From: Escarpia spicata
Taxonomy: Eukaryota > Annelida > Polychaeta > Sabellida > Siboglinidae
Reading direction: 5' to 3'
NCBI GenBank assembly: GCA_963995525.1
Contig: OZ023217.1
Span: 1,040,019-1,104,018 of the forward strand
Length of the DNA: 64,000 nucleotides
The notes under the pieces are model-generated. The model did not search any database, was not told where the DNA came from, and saw nothing but the letters and a program-made list of their open reading frames with translations. Each line of letters opens with the position of its first letter. The stretch's first letter is position 1. This document shows, piece after piece, positions 37,320-51,095 of the stretch. Position numbers and translations under genes: made by a program.

Positions 37320-38405
37320 CCATATGTCATATCAACATGCATTCATGTATATGTGTATCACTAAAATTACCCGAAATGCGCTGAAAGTTCGAACCAACTT
37401 ACGAAACTGTTGATTTGGAGAAAGGTTATTGCCGCTATAACAATACTTCCTGGCGATTATCACTCAACAAATCGAGTGTCATTGTGTGTCTTGAACACAT
37501 TTGTGTTGACCTTCCGCGTTGTCCAGTCGTCTTAGCCCATATTCCTTTGACCGCTGTGACTCCTTTAATCAGTTGCATTTGTTTAGCGCAATGACACTTG
37601 ACTTGGTAACCATCTTACTCTCAGCATTCCAGTCCCTCCACCTATCCATCTTCTTCTTGGTATCACTTTCGGCTTTGCCGTCGACACGCGGATTCACCTC
37701 TCAACTTTGCAGGCAAACATATCTTTCTTTGTCCTTTGCACGTGTCCGTCTCGTTCTGATCACAGGCCTTCTGTTAACTCCCTTTGATTCTTTGCTCCAT
37801 TTGTTTTCTCACTTATCTACGAGTTACATTGTCCTGCTATCTGAGTCCCCACGTGCGTCATTGGCATCTGTCATCCCGATATACCCAACATGTATTCCTA
37901 TGATTGTATTTCGCCAGCTTTCCAGGACGTAGAAGACTGAATGCTAACTGCGTTGTATGTTAACTGTTTGTTCTCTGGTGTTCCGGGGCGGTCTGTCCAA
38001 CGTTTACACCGCTTTTGTCCTACGAACTGGTCATATCCATTGTACATTAATTGTTTTGTTGATCGTTTTCATCTCAAAATTCCTGTCTTCCCCTTTATCT
38101 ATATCTGTCCATGACATCCCTCTATACATTTAGTCAGGTGTACAATTGATCAGAATATATTTGGTCACAAGACTAATGGTCACACGTCGTTTGGTCACAT
38201 AACATGTCGTCATGACGACATTTCGTAAAATTATGATTGTGACGTATGCAAAGCGCGACGGAAACAAAATACAGGATAAGGTAACGGTTCTCTTTAAAAT
38301 AAATAGTGGAAGAACATGGAAGAAAAATATAAGTTTAACTACAGCATAGTGTAACCTTTGTAAACTGTATTGCAAAACAAACTAGATTTATTCGGACAGG
38401 TAGAG
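37320..38405. other. Unannotated sequence with one open frame
   Basis: A 137-codon plus-strand frame (37519-37932) is rich in Leu and Ser. It could be the reverse strand of a decayed coding element, but I recognise no motif on either strand. Confidence 0.35.
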
Positions 38406-38725
38406 GTTGAGCGCAGTGGCGCAGTGAATAGAGCATCGGACTCTCAATTGAGAGAACCCAAGTGCGAATATTGTGGTGCCGTCGAACCTTGGCACATTTG
38501 TTCACTCGACATTGCTCATTCAGCGGTATGAATGAGTACCTGGCTATATATGGTGGTTAGTATTTGTGTACGAATGGTCTTTGTGCATTGATTGTAGCGT
38601 GGCTGAATGCTTCCAACAGAAGTCCAAATGGTGTTCCATTGAACAGGTCTGCCAGAGAGTAAAGTGTAAAACGTCTTGACCAGTCCTGAGGACTGGATAT
38701 TGCACTATATATATGAACCTAACTT
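38406..38725 (+). mobile_element. tRNA-derived SINE, second copy
   Basis: Same order as 24111-24445: box A AGTGGCGCAGTGAATAGAGC, a decayed box B (AAGTGCGAATATT), GAGTACCTGGCTATA, GTGGCTGAATGCTTCC, TTGAACAGGTCTGCC, and CCTGAGGACTGGATATTGCA at the 3' end. Confidence 0.85.
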
Positions 38726-39974
38726 TACTTTAACGTTATATGTCAAGTGGTAAGACAGCCTCTCTGGTTGTTGATTGTGTGTTGCTGCAGAAGGTGATAA
38801 GCCAAGGTAAAGAAGTAGTGTCGCACTGAAGTGGTTGCGCAGACAGACGCCTACTCACCGCCGAATCAATACAAAAACAAGAATATGCAACTGTGTCGCC
38901 GCATGCTGTGGCTTTTGTGGTTGCCCGCATTGGTTCGTGTTACCAGATTACTTCGGAGGACACCAATCTTCTGGTAAGCCCGCTTTGATGTGGTTCTCAG
39001 CGCTAACTCCTGAGGATAACTTGGTATGCCGCTTCGTAATTATATCAGCATTACACCTTCTAACAATACAGCTTGATCATCGTACATGGAAACAGGCGTA
39101 GGGGTCGTCATTACTTAAGGCAGGAAACCTTACGGGCCAACGAACTTGTCATGGACCGCCCAATTTATAAACGAGAGAAATGAGAGAACGACTACTATGT
39201 ATCTTCCTTACAACGCCGTTTTAAATGTCCATATCACAAGTTGCAATTCGTACAAAAAGTTAATCAGCACGGCCAATGAATTGGGGGCTTGGCGCACGGT
39301 GACGCAATCTCCCCACAGTATTAACAATCCCGCGTTTCAAACTGGCACGCCATTGCAATTCCTAAGCATGATAGGGCTACATAGTTGGCTAATATGAGAT
39401 TGAGACATCCGGACACCGAATGTTGATCTGAATCAATAGGCGTGTCTCCGTCGGATGAAGACACGTCGTGGGTGGTCGGCGTACGCCGCAATTAGAGTCG
39501 GATCGTGACCGCCGCTGGCCAATTCGTCGGACGCGTGGTTCACTGGACGTTTGAACAATTTAATTTTCTTCACGATTCGCTGGCTTCATTATGGAGATTG
39601 TCCGGTCGGCGAAATTTGGCCACGCTTAAATTGTCATGCGTAGTCGGAACGCTATTTGCATGATTGGGCAAGTTTGTTGACCTTGATGCTTGCGGTGTCC
39701 GCGTCACCGGATACGAACATTGCACCAGTTTTATTAACTCACATTTCAGTTAGATTATCAGGTGAATATTGCAGATTAACGATCTCTACATAGAGACATC
39801 AATATGTAATTAGGCGTCATCAAATGATAGTTCGTTCAATGTTGTTCAATTCGTGCAGCCATCTGTAAAGGCAACACAAATTAATTCTTCTTCTTCTTTT
39901 TCCTTTGATCTCGTGCGGGGTGGAGCCCATGTCACCCTGTACGTTCCGCGCTCTCTAATATTAATCTTCTCGCT
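38726..39974. other. Unannotated sequence
   Basis: Several short open frames, none with a recognisable domain. A short CTT run lies at 39888-39900. Confidence 0.4.
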
Positions 39975-40690
39975 TTTTGTATCTCAGTTGTATCTTCATC
40001 ACAGTCAATGAAACATTAATACAAAAATCACTTGTTTCGTCATCACAATCCCATTTATTTCTTCATCACAATATTGGGTGTTTCATCACAATCTCAGGTG
40101 TTTCTTCATCACTGTCATGTGTGTTTCTTCAACATAATCTTAGTTGTTTCTTCATCACAGTCACTGGTGTTTCTTCAACATAATCTTGGTTGTTTCTTTA
40201 TTACAATCACTGGAGTTTCTTCATCGCAATCACTGATGTTTCTTCATCACAATCTCAGTTGTTTCTCATCACAATCACTTTGTGTTTCTTCATCACAATC
40301 TCAGTTGATTCTTCATCACAATTTCAAGTGTTTCTTTATCACAATCACATATGTTTCTTCATCACAGTCGCAATTGTTCTTCATCACAGTATCACTTGTT
40401 TCTTCATCACAGTGTCACTTGTTTCTTCATCACAATCGCTGTTGCTTCTTCGTCATAATATCAGTTCTTTCTTTATCATAATCGCGTGGATTTCTTCATC
40501 ACAATCTCAGATGTTCCATCATCACAATCTCAGATGTTCCATCATCACAATCTCAGATGTTCAATCATCATAATCTCAGTTGTTTCTTCATCATAATCCC
40601 CGGTGTTTAATCATCATAATCTCAGTTGTTTCATCATCACAATCTCAGATGTTTAGTCATCACAATTTTAAGTGTTTCTTCGTGGCAATG
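39975..40690. repeat. ~23-bp minisatellite, about 30 units
   Basis: Imperfect repeats of GTTTCTTCATCACAATCTCA plus 2-4 bases. Unit length drifts between 20 and 27 bp, so it is an old or unstable array. Plus-strand Ser/Phe frames are by-products. Confidence 0.9.
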
Positions 40691-42721
40691 TCTTGTCTCG
40701 ATGACGCCATCTTCATTAGTCAACGATAGCTGTGCGTTATAGGTAGATGATGTAAGTTGACGGGCTAATCATGAGACAAACAGGTGATCCTTGATAGCGA
40801 TCATTGCGTTACACGTCGGGACGTCTCATGCAGCCTAGGAGCAGATGTATGCATGACACCAGACACGTGAGCGCTGATGCGTTGGTATTTATATTGACAA
40901 CAGCTTGGTCTCGTCAAATGCTGCAACTGTATGACGCGTTTTCGGCGCACATCTCAGTTTCACGAATTAATCTACTGACATAATCTTATTCGTGCGTGAT
41001 CGTCTACAAGTGGCAAAGGCGAGAGAGTGTTACAGAATTCGTCGTATTTTGTATTTCTAAATAACGTAATTATGTACGTCTGAGTCTCGGCATCTGTCTC
41101 TGCCTCTGTCACATCTTACCACACACACGTACGTAATTTGATGACATAAACTAGACATGCATATGATTATGTAGTTACGCGACGTTTACGTAACACTTGA
41201 TTTAAGATGTGCCAGTAACGCCATGTCTTCACGCAGATAGTTACTACTGATATCATTGTAATTTAGTTAATTATATTTATTATATCACGTCAGCATATAT
41301 GCATTAGCTCTTATGCTTCGCTCGGGCTGAGTGTTGCACAAACATCTGCCATTCCACAATCATGTCCAGCCATACCGAGGAAGGTGTCGTGCCTGCATTT
41401 GTTACCTGACTCTTAAGTAGCCACTAGTTGCCGCGTTATGTCTCTTAGGGACGTTAGCATTTCATTAACCTCCGGACGTTGTCCGCAGAAGACCTTTAAC
41501 ATTTGCATGACAACCGTAATAACTGGACTTCGCAGAGCGACCATGAGATGTTTCGAGTAATGGAGACTATCGCTGAATTGACAGAACAATTTCCGCTAAA
41601 CGCCAGTAGTGTTGGTGAAGTGACCGATGACCACGAGCGATCTAAAACTATCGCACATTCACAAATATGCATTTGTGTTAACGACAAATGAAAATCCAAA
41701 TATCCGAGTAGTTGAAATAGACGACCTGAAACGATAAGTTGATAGCTATTTCCGGTACGGGTCAGTATAATATTGTCGAGAATAGGATGTGCTATACTTC
41801 TGTTCCATCTTATGCTATTTATGTGGCGGTTATAAAATGTTAATGACGCTTCCAGTGGTGATTTGTTTCGCAGTTTAAAGAAAATGTACTTCAGCATGAT
41901 CTGATGACAGTTTCATAATAAACAATGGCAACTTTTATGGCAACGTAGGACCGTTTCAACAAAGCACACGTCTGATCATCAGTTTTATTAACTAACAAAT
42001 GAATAACCTGAAGTCAATTTCCACCATGTCGTCGAAGCAAAAACCACTATATGAGATAAAACCATTGAGTGATCTGTCCCACTGCAGCGAGCCATCGACG
42101 ATATCACAAATGCAAACGTTCCATTAGTCGCGTACTACGCTACAGTGTAGTTATCCGCCCAGCTGACTCATTTCTCTTGCCTTCCGTCAATGACAACTAT
42201 TGTATTTGTCTTAACTGACACACTGCTCCTTATTCCCCGTAGCTACAAGTGTTGTTCTTATACGAGCAATGGTGTGTTTAGTGGGTGTCATTAGTTCAAT
42301 GCCCCATTTTGGGATTTTTATTTTCATGTTTTCCTGTACAGTATAACTTACATAACGAGGATTTACCAACACACAGCGACCAAGAGCTGATGTTGGAAAT
42401 ATTCTGCAGGTACATTAGGAAAAAATAAGTGAATACACTGTGTTAATACAAACTATATAATCATTAATACAATATTAGTACAATAAATAATGCCCATTAA
42501 TTGTTCTCGTATGATACGATGATATCACATTGTTGAAATAAATAGTCATTGCCATAAATATAGTCATCAGTAATGCAGTGTGATGTTCGACGGATTTAAA
42601 AACCGGTAGCACTTTTTAATAAATGTGTCTGCAAATAATTTTAACAGGCTATATCCTTCTTACCCTAAGAATCGATTAAATGGTCCTGTCTTATGGTCTC
42701 ACACAATCGGCTTGACCCACA
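40691..42721. other. Unannotated sequence
   Basis: Open frames overlap at 41496-41897 (minus) and 41503-41691 (plus). The plus peptide looks more protein-like (MFRVMETIAELTEQFPLN) but a stop lies just upstream and no acceptor is clear. Not called. Confidence 0.35.
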
Positions 42722-44975
42722 GTATGCATCGCTGTCCTGTTGTCGCACAGTACACATCGCTGTCCTGTTGTCCCACAGTACACATCGCTGTACTGTTGTC
42801 CCACAGTACACATCGCTGTACTGTTGTCCCACAGTACACATCGCTGTACTGTTGTCCCACAGTACACATCGCTGTACTGTTGTCCCACAGTACACATCGC
42901 TGTACTGTTGTCCCACAGTACACATCGCTGTACTGTTGTCCCACAATATACATCGCTGTACTGTTGTCCCACAGTACACATCTCTGTACTGTTGTCCCAC
43001 AGTATACATCGCTGTACTGTTGTCCCACAGTATACATCGCTGTACTGTTGTCTCACAGTACACATCGCTGTACTGTTGTCCCACAGTACACATCGCTGTA
43101 CTGTTGTCCCACAGTACACATCGCTGAACTGTTGTCCCACAGTACACATCGCTGTACTGTTGTCCCACAGTATACATCGCTGAACTGTTGTCCCACAGTA
43201 TACATCGCTGAACTGTTGTCCCACAGTATACATCGCTGAACTGTTGTCCCACAGTACACATAGTTGTACTGTTGTCCCACAGTACACATCGCTGTACTGT
43301 TGTCCCACAGTATACATCGCTGAACTGTTGTCCCACAGTATACATCGCTGAACTGTTGTCCCACAGTACACATCGCTGTACTGTTGTCCCACAGTACACA
43401 TCGCTGTACTGTTGTCCCACAATATACATCGCTGTACTGTTGTCCCATAGTACACATCGCTGTACTGTTGTCCCACAGTACACATCGCTGTACTGTTGTC
43501 CCACAGTACACATCGCTGTACTGTTGTCCCACAATATACATCGCTGTACTGTTGTCCCACAGTACACATCGCTGTACTGTTGTCCCACAGTATACATCGC
43601 TGTACTGTTGTCTCACAGTACACATCGCTGTACTGTTGTCCCACAGTATACATCGCTGTACTGTTGTCCCACAGTACACATCGCTGAACTGTTGTCCCAC
43701 AGTACACATCGCTGTACTGTTGTCCCACAGTACACATCGCTGTACTGTTGTCCCACAGTATACATCGCTGAACTGTTGTCCCACAGTATACATCGCTGAA
43801 CTGTTGTCCCACAGTACACATCGTTGTACTGTTGTCCCACAGTACACATCGCTGTACTGTTGTCCCACAGTACACATCGCTGAACTGTTGTCCCACAGTA
43901 CACATCGCTGTACTGTTGTCCCACAGTACACATCGCTGTACTGTTGTCCCACAGTATACATCGCTGAACTGTTGTCCCACAGTATACATCGCTGAACTGT
44001 TGTCCCACAGTACACATAGCTGTACTGTTGTCCCACAGTACACATCGCTGTACTGTTGTCCCACAGTACACATCGCTGTACTGTTGTCCCACAGTACACA
44101 TCGCTGTACTGTTGTCCCACAGTACACATCGCTGTACTGTTGTCCCACAGTGTACATCGCTGTACTGTTGTCCCACAGTACACATCGCAGTACTGTTGTC
44201 CCACAGTATACGTCAATGTACTGTTGTCCCACAGTACACATCGCTGTACTGTTGTCCCACAGTATACATCGCTGTACTGTTGTCCCACAGTATACATCGC
44301 TGTACTGTTGTCTCACAGTACACATCGCTGTACTGTTGTCCCACAGTATACATCGCTGTACTGTTGTCCCACAGTATATATCGCTGAACTGTTGTCCCAC
44401 AGTACACATCGCTGTACTGTTGTCCCACAGTACACATCGCTGTACTGTTGTCCCACAGTATACATCGCTGAACTGTTGTCCCACAGTATACATCGCTGAA
44501 CTGTTGTCCCACAGTACACATCGTTGTACTGTTGTCCCACAGTACACATCGCTGTACTGTTGTCCCACAGTACACATCGCTGTACTGTTGTCCCACAGTA
44601 TACATCGCTGAACTGTTGTCCCACAATATACATCGCTGAACTGTTGTCCCACAGTACACATCGTTGTACTGTTGTCCCACAGTACACATCGCTGTACTGT
44701 TATCCCACAGTACACATCGCTGTACTGTTGTCCCACAGTACACATCGCTGTACTGTTGTCCCACAGTACACATCGCTGTACTGTTGTCCCACAGTGTACA
44801 TCGCTGTACTGTTGTCCCACAGTACACATCGCAGTACTGTTGTCCCACAGTATACGTCAATGTACTGTTGTCCCACAGTATACATCGCTGTACTGTTGTC
44901 CCACAGTATATATCGCTGTACTGTTGTCCCACTGTATACATAGCTATACTGTTGTCCCACAGTATTCATCGCTGT
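42722..44975. repeat. 28-bp satellite, about 80 units
   Basis: The unit holds the dyad GTACTGTTGTCCCACAGTAC (7-bp arms, 6-nt loop) and ACATCGCT. Because 28 leaves remainder one on division by three and no frame of the minus strand has a stop, a 712-codon frame exists; it is an artefact. Shared rare variants recur at fixed multiples of 28 bp, showing duplication of larger blocks. Confidence 0.98.
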
Positions 44976-45032
44976 ACTGCTAGCCATTAATTATATATAC
45001 AGTGCGAGGATTGTAATACAGATAAGGAGATT

Positions 45033-45255
45033 TACTCACTCACTCACTCACTCACTCACTACTCACTCACTCACTCACTCACTCACTCACTCACTCACTC
45101 ACTCACTCACTCACTCACTCACTCACTCACTCACTCACTCACTCACTCACTCACTCACTCACTCACTCACTCACTCACTCACTCACTCACTCACTCACTC
45201 ACTCACTCACTCACTCACTCACCACTCACTCACTCACTCACTCACTCACTCACTC
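45033..45255. repeat. (CACT)n microsatellite
   Basis: Perfect ACTC tetranucleotides except single-base slips near 45060 and 45222. It begins about 55 bp after the 28-bp satellite and runs into the CT tract. Confidence 0.97.
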
Positions 45256-45257
45256 AT

Positions 45258-46199
<942 letters not shown>

Positions 46200-46421
46200 G
46201 TCTCACATTCAAGCGGTGTGTTTGATCAGGCGGCTATAATGCATTCAATAAGTCTGCAAATGCGAATACATTGAGGAAGGAGTAAACACAGGCGCCAATT
46301 AGCAGCGTATGAAGTCGGCCTGTAGACAACTACCTTGGGCATACCCGTACCAGTTGCGTCAGTGTTTATAAACTCGAGATCATATTTGTCAGGTGTTTAC
46401 ACATAATTGGCGTATACTTAC

Positions 46422-46534
46422 CGAGAAACACATTCGAATAAATCAGCAGCTCGTGCAGCGCCAAGCGAATCAATAGCTGCGTTGGCGGCGTGATGGGAAT
46501 CAGTATCCACCATGTTGTCGCGTCTATAGATGAA
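46422..46534 (-). CDS. Candidate first coding exon of a host gene
   Basis: On the minus strand a pyrimidine-rich run (GATACTTTTCTGTTTGAATT) and CATCAG make a good acceptor at 46535-46536. A 113-nt segment follows and ends in CTCG followed by GTAAGTAT, a strong donor (46421-46414). An ATG at 46513 in the context AACATGG starts 30 codons, MVDTDSHHAANAAIDSLGAA continuing to DLFECVS. The frame also stays open upstream of this ATG to the acceptor, so the exon may instead be internal. The peptide is Ala-rich, soluble and not repetitive. I recognise no family. Of the exon candidates in the window this has the best pair of splice signals and start context. Confidence 0.4.
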
Positions 46535-46899
46535 CTGATGAATTCAAACAGAAAAGTATCAGAAATATTTGATATATAACTAGCTGAGTCATCCAGCATT
46601 ACACAGGACAGGGAATAAAGATGTTGCAGATAAAGTCGTTCCTACGCCAATGGCTATATATCTACAAACTAATTGAAAATTACGAAATGCGGTGCCTTTG
46701 GATTTACGACACACTCAAATCATTTGCACTAAAATCTAACCCCCACACGTTATGCGTGGCATAATTATGACTACTAACGATTGGCTCAGCCTCATATATC
46801 CAACATTTATCTCTGGCCCACGTCCAAAACACAGTATACTTATAACTGAATGCATTCTTAACAGGAGCATATCTAAAATCTGCAGCATAGGAATAGGAT
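46535..46899. other. Unannotated sequence
   Basis: Nothing recognised between the candidate exon and the 54-bp repeat. Confidence 0.35.
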
Positions 46900-47095
46900 G
46901 CAGCATCCCTTTAAAGAACCAACTGCAAACTCTCTGCCTCACAGGGGTAGGGTGCAGCACCCCTTTAAAGAACCAACTGCAAACTCTCTGCCCCACAGGG
47001 GTAGGGTGCAGCACCCCTTTAAAGAACCAACTGCAAACTCTCTGCCCCACGGGGGTAGGGTGCAGCACCCCTTTAAAGAACCAACTGCAAACTCC
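46900..47095. repeat. 54-bp tandem repeat, 3.6 units
   Basis: GCAGCACCCCTTTAAAGAAC starts each unit at 46900, 46954, 47008 and 47062. 54 is divisible by three, and both strands stay open; the minus frame repeats FFKGVLHPTPVGQRVCSW. I treat it as a minisatellite, though a repeated peptide cannot be fully excluded. Confidence 0.93.
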
Positions 47096-47259
47096 GTTGA
47101 GGCTCACCAAAAACTTCCAAGTGCATTCAAGTGACAAAAAACTGAGGGCGAGCACACACACACGCACCCCATGAATCCGCAAAATACCCCATCTTAACGT
47201 CACGAATGTTCCATCAGAATAAATTCAAAATGAAAATGCGATCGGTGGAAAAGTGCGAA

Positions 47260-47312
47260 AGTGCATTTTTACACACACGCCTCTTTTTGAGGCGTGTGTG
47301 TAAAAATGCACT
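47260..47312. repeat. Perfect inverted repeat, 24-bp arms, 5-nt loop
   Basis: AGTGCATTTTTACACACACG plus CCTC at 47260-47283 is the exact reverse complement of 47289-47312, with TTTTT between. A related word AAAAGAGGTGTGTGTGTAAA recurs near 47682. Confidence 0.95.
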
Positions 47313-47344
47313 ACACACATAAGGAGGCGCTAAAAGGACAGACA

Positions 47345-47900
47345 TACATAAGACAGAGACACGCACACACCCACACGCTCGTATTAACACACACACACGA
47401 ACACGCACATGCACGCACACGTGTACGCACGCTCGCACACTCGCACACACGCATACGCCTATACGCACACGTACACGCGTTCGCGCACACACACACACGC
47501 GCGCGCACACACACACAAACACGCGTGCGCGCACATACACACGCACGCATACGTACGTACACACGCAAACACATACACACGCATATACCCGTGAACCCCC
47601 ACATGCAAACACGCACACACACTCTCTCTTTCACTCTCACACACACACTTGCACGCACGCACACATTTATAACATATTATAAAAAAGAGGTGTGTGTGTA
47701 AAACCAGTAGCGCACACACGCACACACACGCACGCTTACACGCACATGCACACACACCCACGCACGCACACGCACATGCACACGCATGCGTACGTACACA
47801 TGCACATGCATACACACGCATACACCCGTGAACCCCCACATACAAACACGCACACACATACACACGCACGCACGCACGCACGCACGCACGCACACATTTA
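47345..47900. repeat. CA/CG-rich microsatellite region with direct duplication
   Basis: ACAC, ACGC and GCAC variants. The word CCCGTGAACCCCCACAT occurs at about 47588 and 47825, offset 237 bp, and each copy is followed by a CA run and ACATTTATAACA, so a block of about 240 bp is duplicated. Confidence 0.9.
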
Positions 47901-48370
47901 TAACAAATACAACATTCGAATCATGCAATCCGTCGTTTTCATGTTCAGTGACCTCTCGATAGAATTAATACTAAAAGAACACAAACGAATAAATCACTTT
48001 ATGCCGACGGATTCGCTGGCATTCCAAAGTAATTCTGCGTGAGCAACTGTTTGTTTACGTCATCGAGCATTCAAGGCTATGTCGGTGAGAGCGAGAGGAA
48101 CCCAGAACAGTGTTGTGAGGCCGGGTAATCTGTGCGTTCTCTCTGTCGAGAGTCCCGAGCTCTTACCGCTGTGCTACAGCCGTCCACATCATCGACAAGG
48201 TGTCAGTTTACAAACCGAGAAACCATAATTAAGACACGCAGGCTGTAGGGGAAGGTCGCAGGGGGCCTTGAGCCACCCCCATAGCGTTGCTAATACTTAT
48301 CAGACGTTGAATTTTCGGGTTCTGTAGATGCAGGTCCTGCTACTTTCAACACCACAACCATTGCACAGTA
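47901..48370. other. Unannotated sequence with a minus-strand SINE head
   Basis: Near 48105-48185 the minus strand reads GGCTGTAGCACAGCGGTAAG and a GAGAGAAC arm, similar to the tRNA-like head of the SINE family but without body. The remainder shows nothing recognisable. Confidence 0.45.
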
Positions 48371-48595
48371 GTGGAGCGCAGTAGCGCAGCGGTAAATTCG
48401 TTTACTCTACATTGCTTCAGTTCACTTAGCTGTATGAATGAGTACCTGGCTATAGACGGTAGTGGATATTTGTGCTGAATGCTTCCCAGAGAAGTCGATA
48501 TGGTGTTCGATTGAACAGGTCTGCCCGGGAGTAATGTGTAAAGCGCTTTGAGCCGTTCTGAGGACTGGATACTGCCCTATATAAGAACTTACCTT
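48371..48595 (+). mobile_element. tRNA-derived SINE, third copy, box B deleted
   Basis: Box A (CGCAGTAGCGCAGCGGTAAA) then a jump to TTCGTTTACTC, losing about 70 bp that hold box B. The body and 3' end match the family (GAGTACCTGGCTATAGAC, TTCGATTGAACAGGTCTGCC, AAAGCGCTTTGAGCC, GAGGACTGGATACTGCCCTA). Confidence 0.85.
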
Positions 48596-50770
48596 TTTAC
48601 ATATAATGTTAATTTTTTTATTGTTGTTTGCTTTATCGCTGAAAACGTACAACATGGCTAATGGATCCCAATCTTCCCCTACTGTGCATTGTGGTTTATG
48701 TCATTTGCAAAATGTAGCATTGCTTTGTAAACGTTTGTTTTATGCCCCTATTTTTAGAACCGATACCGTATTATTTTGCATAGTGTCAATACGTATGGAA
48801 TATAATTTATGGTCTAACACTGCTTTTTTAAAATTCCTGCTGTCGTGTTTAAGCTAGATCGACTGCGCTTACAAAATAAATAATAATATAGAATTGCTGC
48901 GGATTTAGACAGACTACCGCAAATAATTTATAATAAATGTCCGTCTCCGTGTTTATATTGATTGCGTTTTAATAATCTATAGACATTTTGACTTGAATAT
49001 AATAATTGCGTAATTAATCTTGTCTTGGTACTACAGGCTTTTCTCTGTGCCAGGTAGTATTACTGTTTTAATTGGATTCGTAATAAATTATCATGCTCAT
49101 TTAGTTACTAATAACCAATTCAAATCACGCTGAAATTATAAAGATGAATGTGTGCAATATTTCATAAAAACAATCCAATTGTTGTTTACTACTCCACAGG
49201 AAATGAATGTATCAATAACACAGCACATATGTCCAATTTACTGGGCTATTTTAGCAAAACGTGTATGGAAACCGCAAAGTAACATGTTAAAAAATGGAAG
49301 ATGAGTGATTAACGGGTGTGATAATAGTTGAAATTGGAAGCAGCAGACTGAAATGGGCAGGAAACACACCGAGATTTAATTATGAGAGATTGACCTAGAG
49401 AGGAAAACAAAAGAGGGAAGTAGAAGTAGGGAAAGACCGACATTATTTGGAAATAAATCGTCGTGAACCGGTCTCCCGCAAGGTTTCAAGGGAGATACAT
49501 GTCTACGGTGGAATCCAAAGTTTCCAGGTTGTTTACCAATTTAGTTATCCAGTGAACCGATGCAGACTAAGAAACAGACCTGCAATCTGACCCGTACACA
49601 ACACATCGCTTACGTCACGGGCGTCTTCGTGTGAAGATGATACGTGGGGTCAACTGCTAATTAAACCACTGCACTTCAACCTACAAAGAACATTCCAGAG
49701 TCCTCCAACTGCCGCGAATTGCAACATGAGAAACAACAGCTTCATCAGACCACCATGTGTATCAGGCATGAGTAATCTCAAGCTCTGTTCTGTTCTAAAG
49801 AGGGAAGTCGCATGACGTGTACATGTCAGCAACACATCCAGTATTTCTGCCGGCGATCCAGTCGTTTGTTGCCGATGAGGTTGACAGATTATTCATTGGC
49901 TTCCTGACGGACCTGTTATTTTTCACGTAAACATAATACACGCATGGGTATGTTCAGCTACAGACACGTAGGCTCTTTGACATTTTTCTGTGACCAGTCC
50001 AAATTTACCTGACAACATCGGATGCCTTCTGTGTGACATGTAATTTGTTTGTCATTTGCCATACTGGCCGGTAGCAATGTTTAATAGTCTATCTCAACCC
50101 AGTTGCCGATGTAAACTCGCCTATTTCGGTGTTCATTGACTTCCCTGGACCATTGGCTTCTCATCTACCAACTGATTGGCAAAAAGCTACTTAGAGTTGT
50201 TTACTTTGTTCAGAGCTTAAACTGAGTCGTAATCCAATTAGTCGGGGTGCGTGTATGTTAGTTTTATATAATATACAAATGTATTGTATACATTTGTGAA
50301 AACAACTGGTTTACTTACTAATCCACTTAATTATCCACACAACGTTCACACAGGATCTCGCCAGTTCCATCTCTCACGGGCTCTCGTTGGCGTTGTTCCC
50401 TTTATCAGCCCAGCAGCCTTCAAATCTTCCCCCGTTGTTTGTTACGGTGTTATATTTGGTTTACCCTTTTCACTCTCACTTAATTCAATGCTGTCTTCTA
50501 TGAAAAATGGTTGCACGACAATAACTGTTTGTAGTTAAACTACCCGACAGAGTGGTGCCCGAGGCTGTTACGTCGGGACTTTTCAAAAGTTATAACAGCC
50601 AGAGAGAAGGCTTCCCAGTTAGGTGGTTATAAATTATTTGGCTAAGGGAATTGTAAATCTTGCTGGAAAGTTGTATCACGTTTATAACTAATTCGGCAAC
50701 CTGTGACTCGTGGACCACAGCAATGAGGCATGGTATCGCCGTTTCGAATATCCCTGCCGTCAAACCGCGC
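48596..50770. other. Unannotated sequence with a possible LINE scrap
   Basis: Near 49335-49460 (+) short translations such as RLKWAGNTPRF and a Lys/Arg/Gly-rich stretch resemble the C-terminal RWxWxGH...KRxRGRP region of some LINEs, too short for a firm call. Other small open frames have no domain. Confidence 0.35.
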
Positions 50771-51095
50771 GGCGGGAACATTGGCGGATGTAGATCGTGG
50801 TAAATTGTTGGTGCAGAAAAAGTAAAAAACAAGTGAAAATCTTGTTCGATAGGTATTATTCTTACTTTAATATTGTTCATAAGTAACACTAGACAAATAT
50901 TGAGTAACAGTTGTGCTTAAAGTTAGTTAAAGTATGTTAGAACACTTTAGTCTAGTGAGTGACAATAGAGTAACTTAGCCTTCGATACGTTGTAAACAAG
51001 ATTTAATAAACCTGCTTATGTGGTAGAATATATAGGAGATAAAGTAACAAACATAAAACTACGTACTAAGTTATTAAATAAATTATGATAGTGAT

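Noticed and set aside
37519..37932. 137-codon plus-strand gene
   Set aside because: Leu/Ser-rich frame without a recognisable motif; could be the shadow of a decayed element on the other strand.
41503..41691. Possible exon (plus strand)
   Set aside because: The peptide looks plausible but a stop codon lies just upstream and there is no convincing acceptor or donor.
42691..44829. 712-codon open frame on the minus strand
   Set aside because: It is the 28-bp satellite read through; the same DNA is open in other frames and on the other strand, and the peptide is an 84-bp period artefact.
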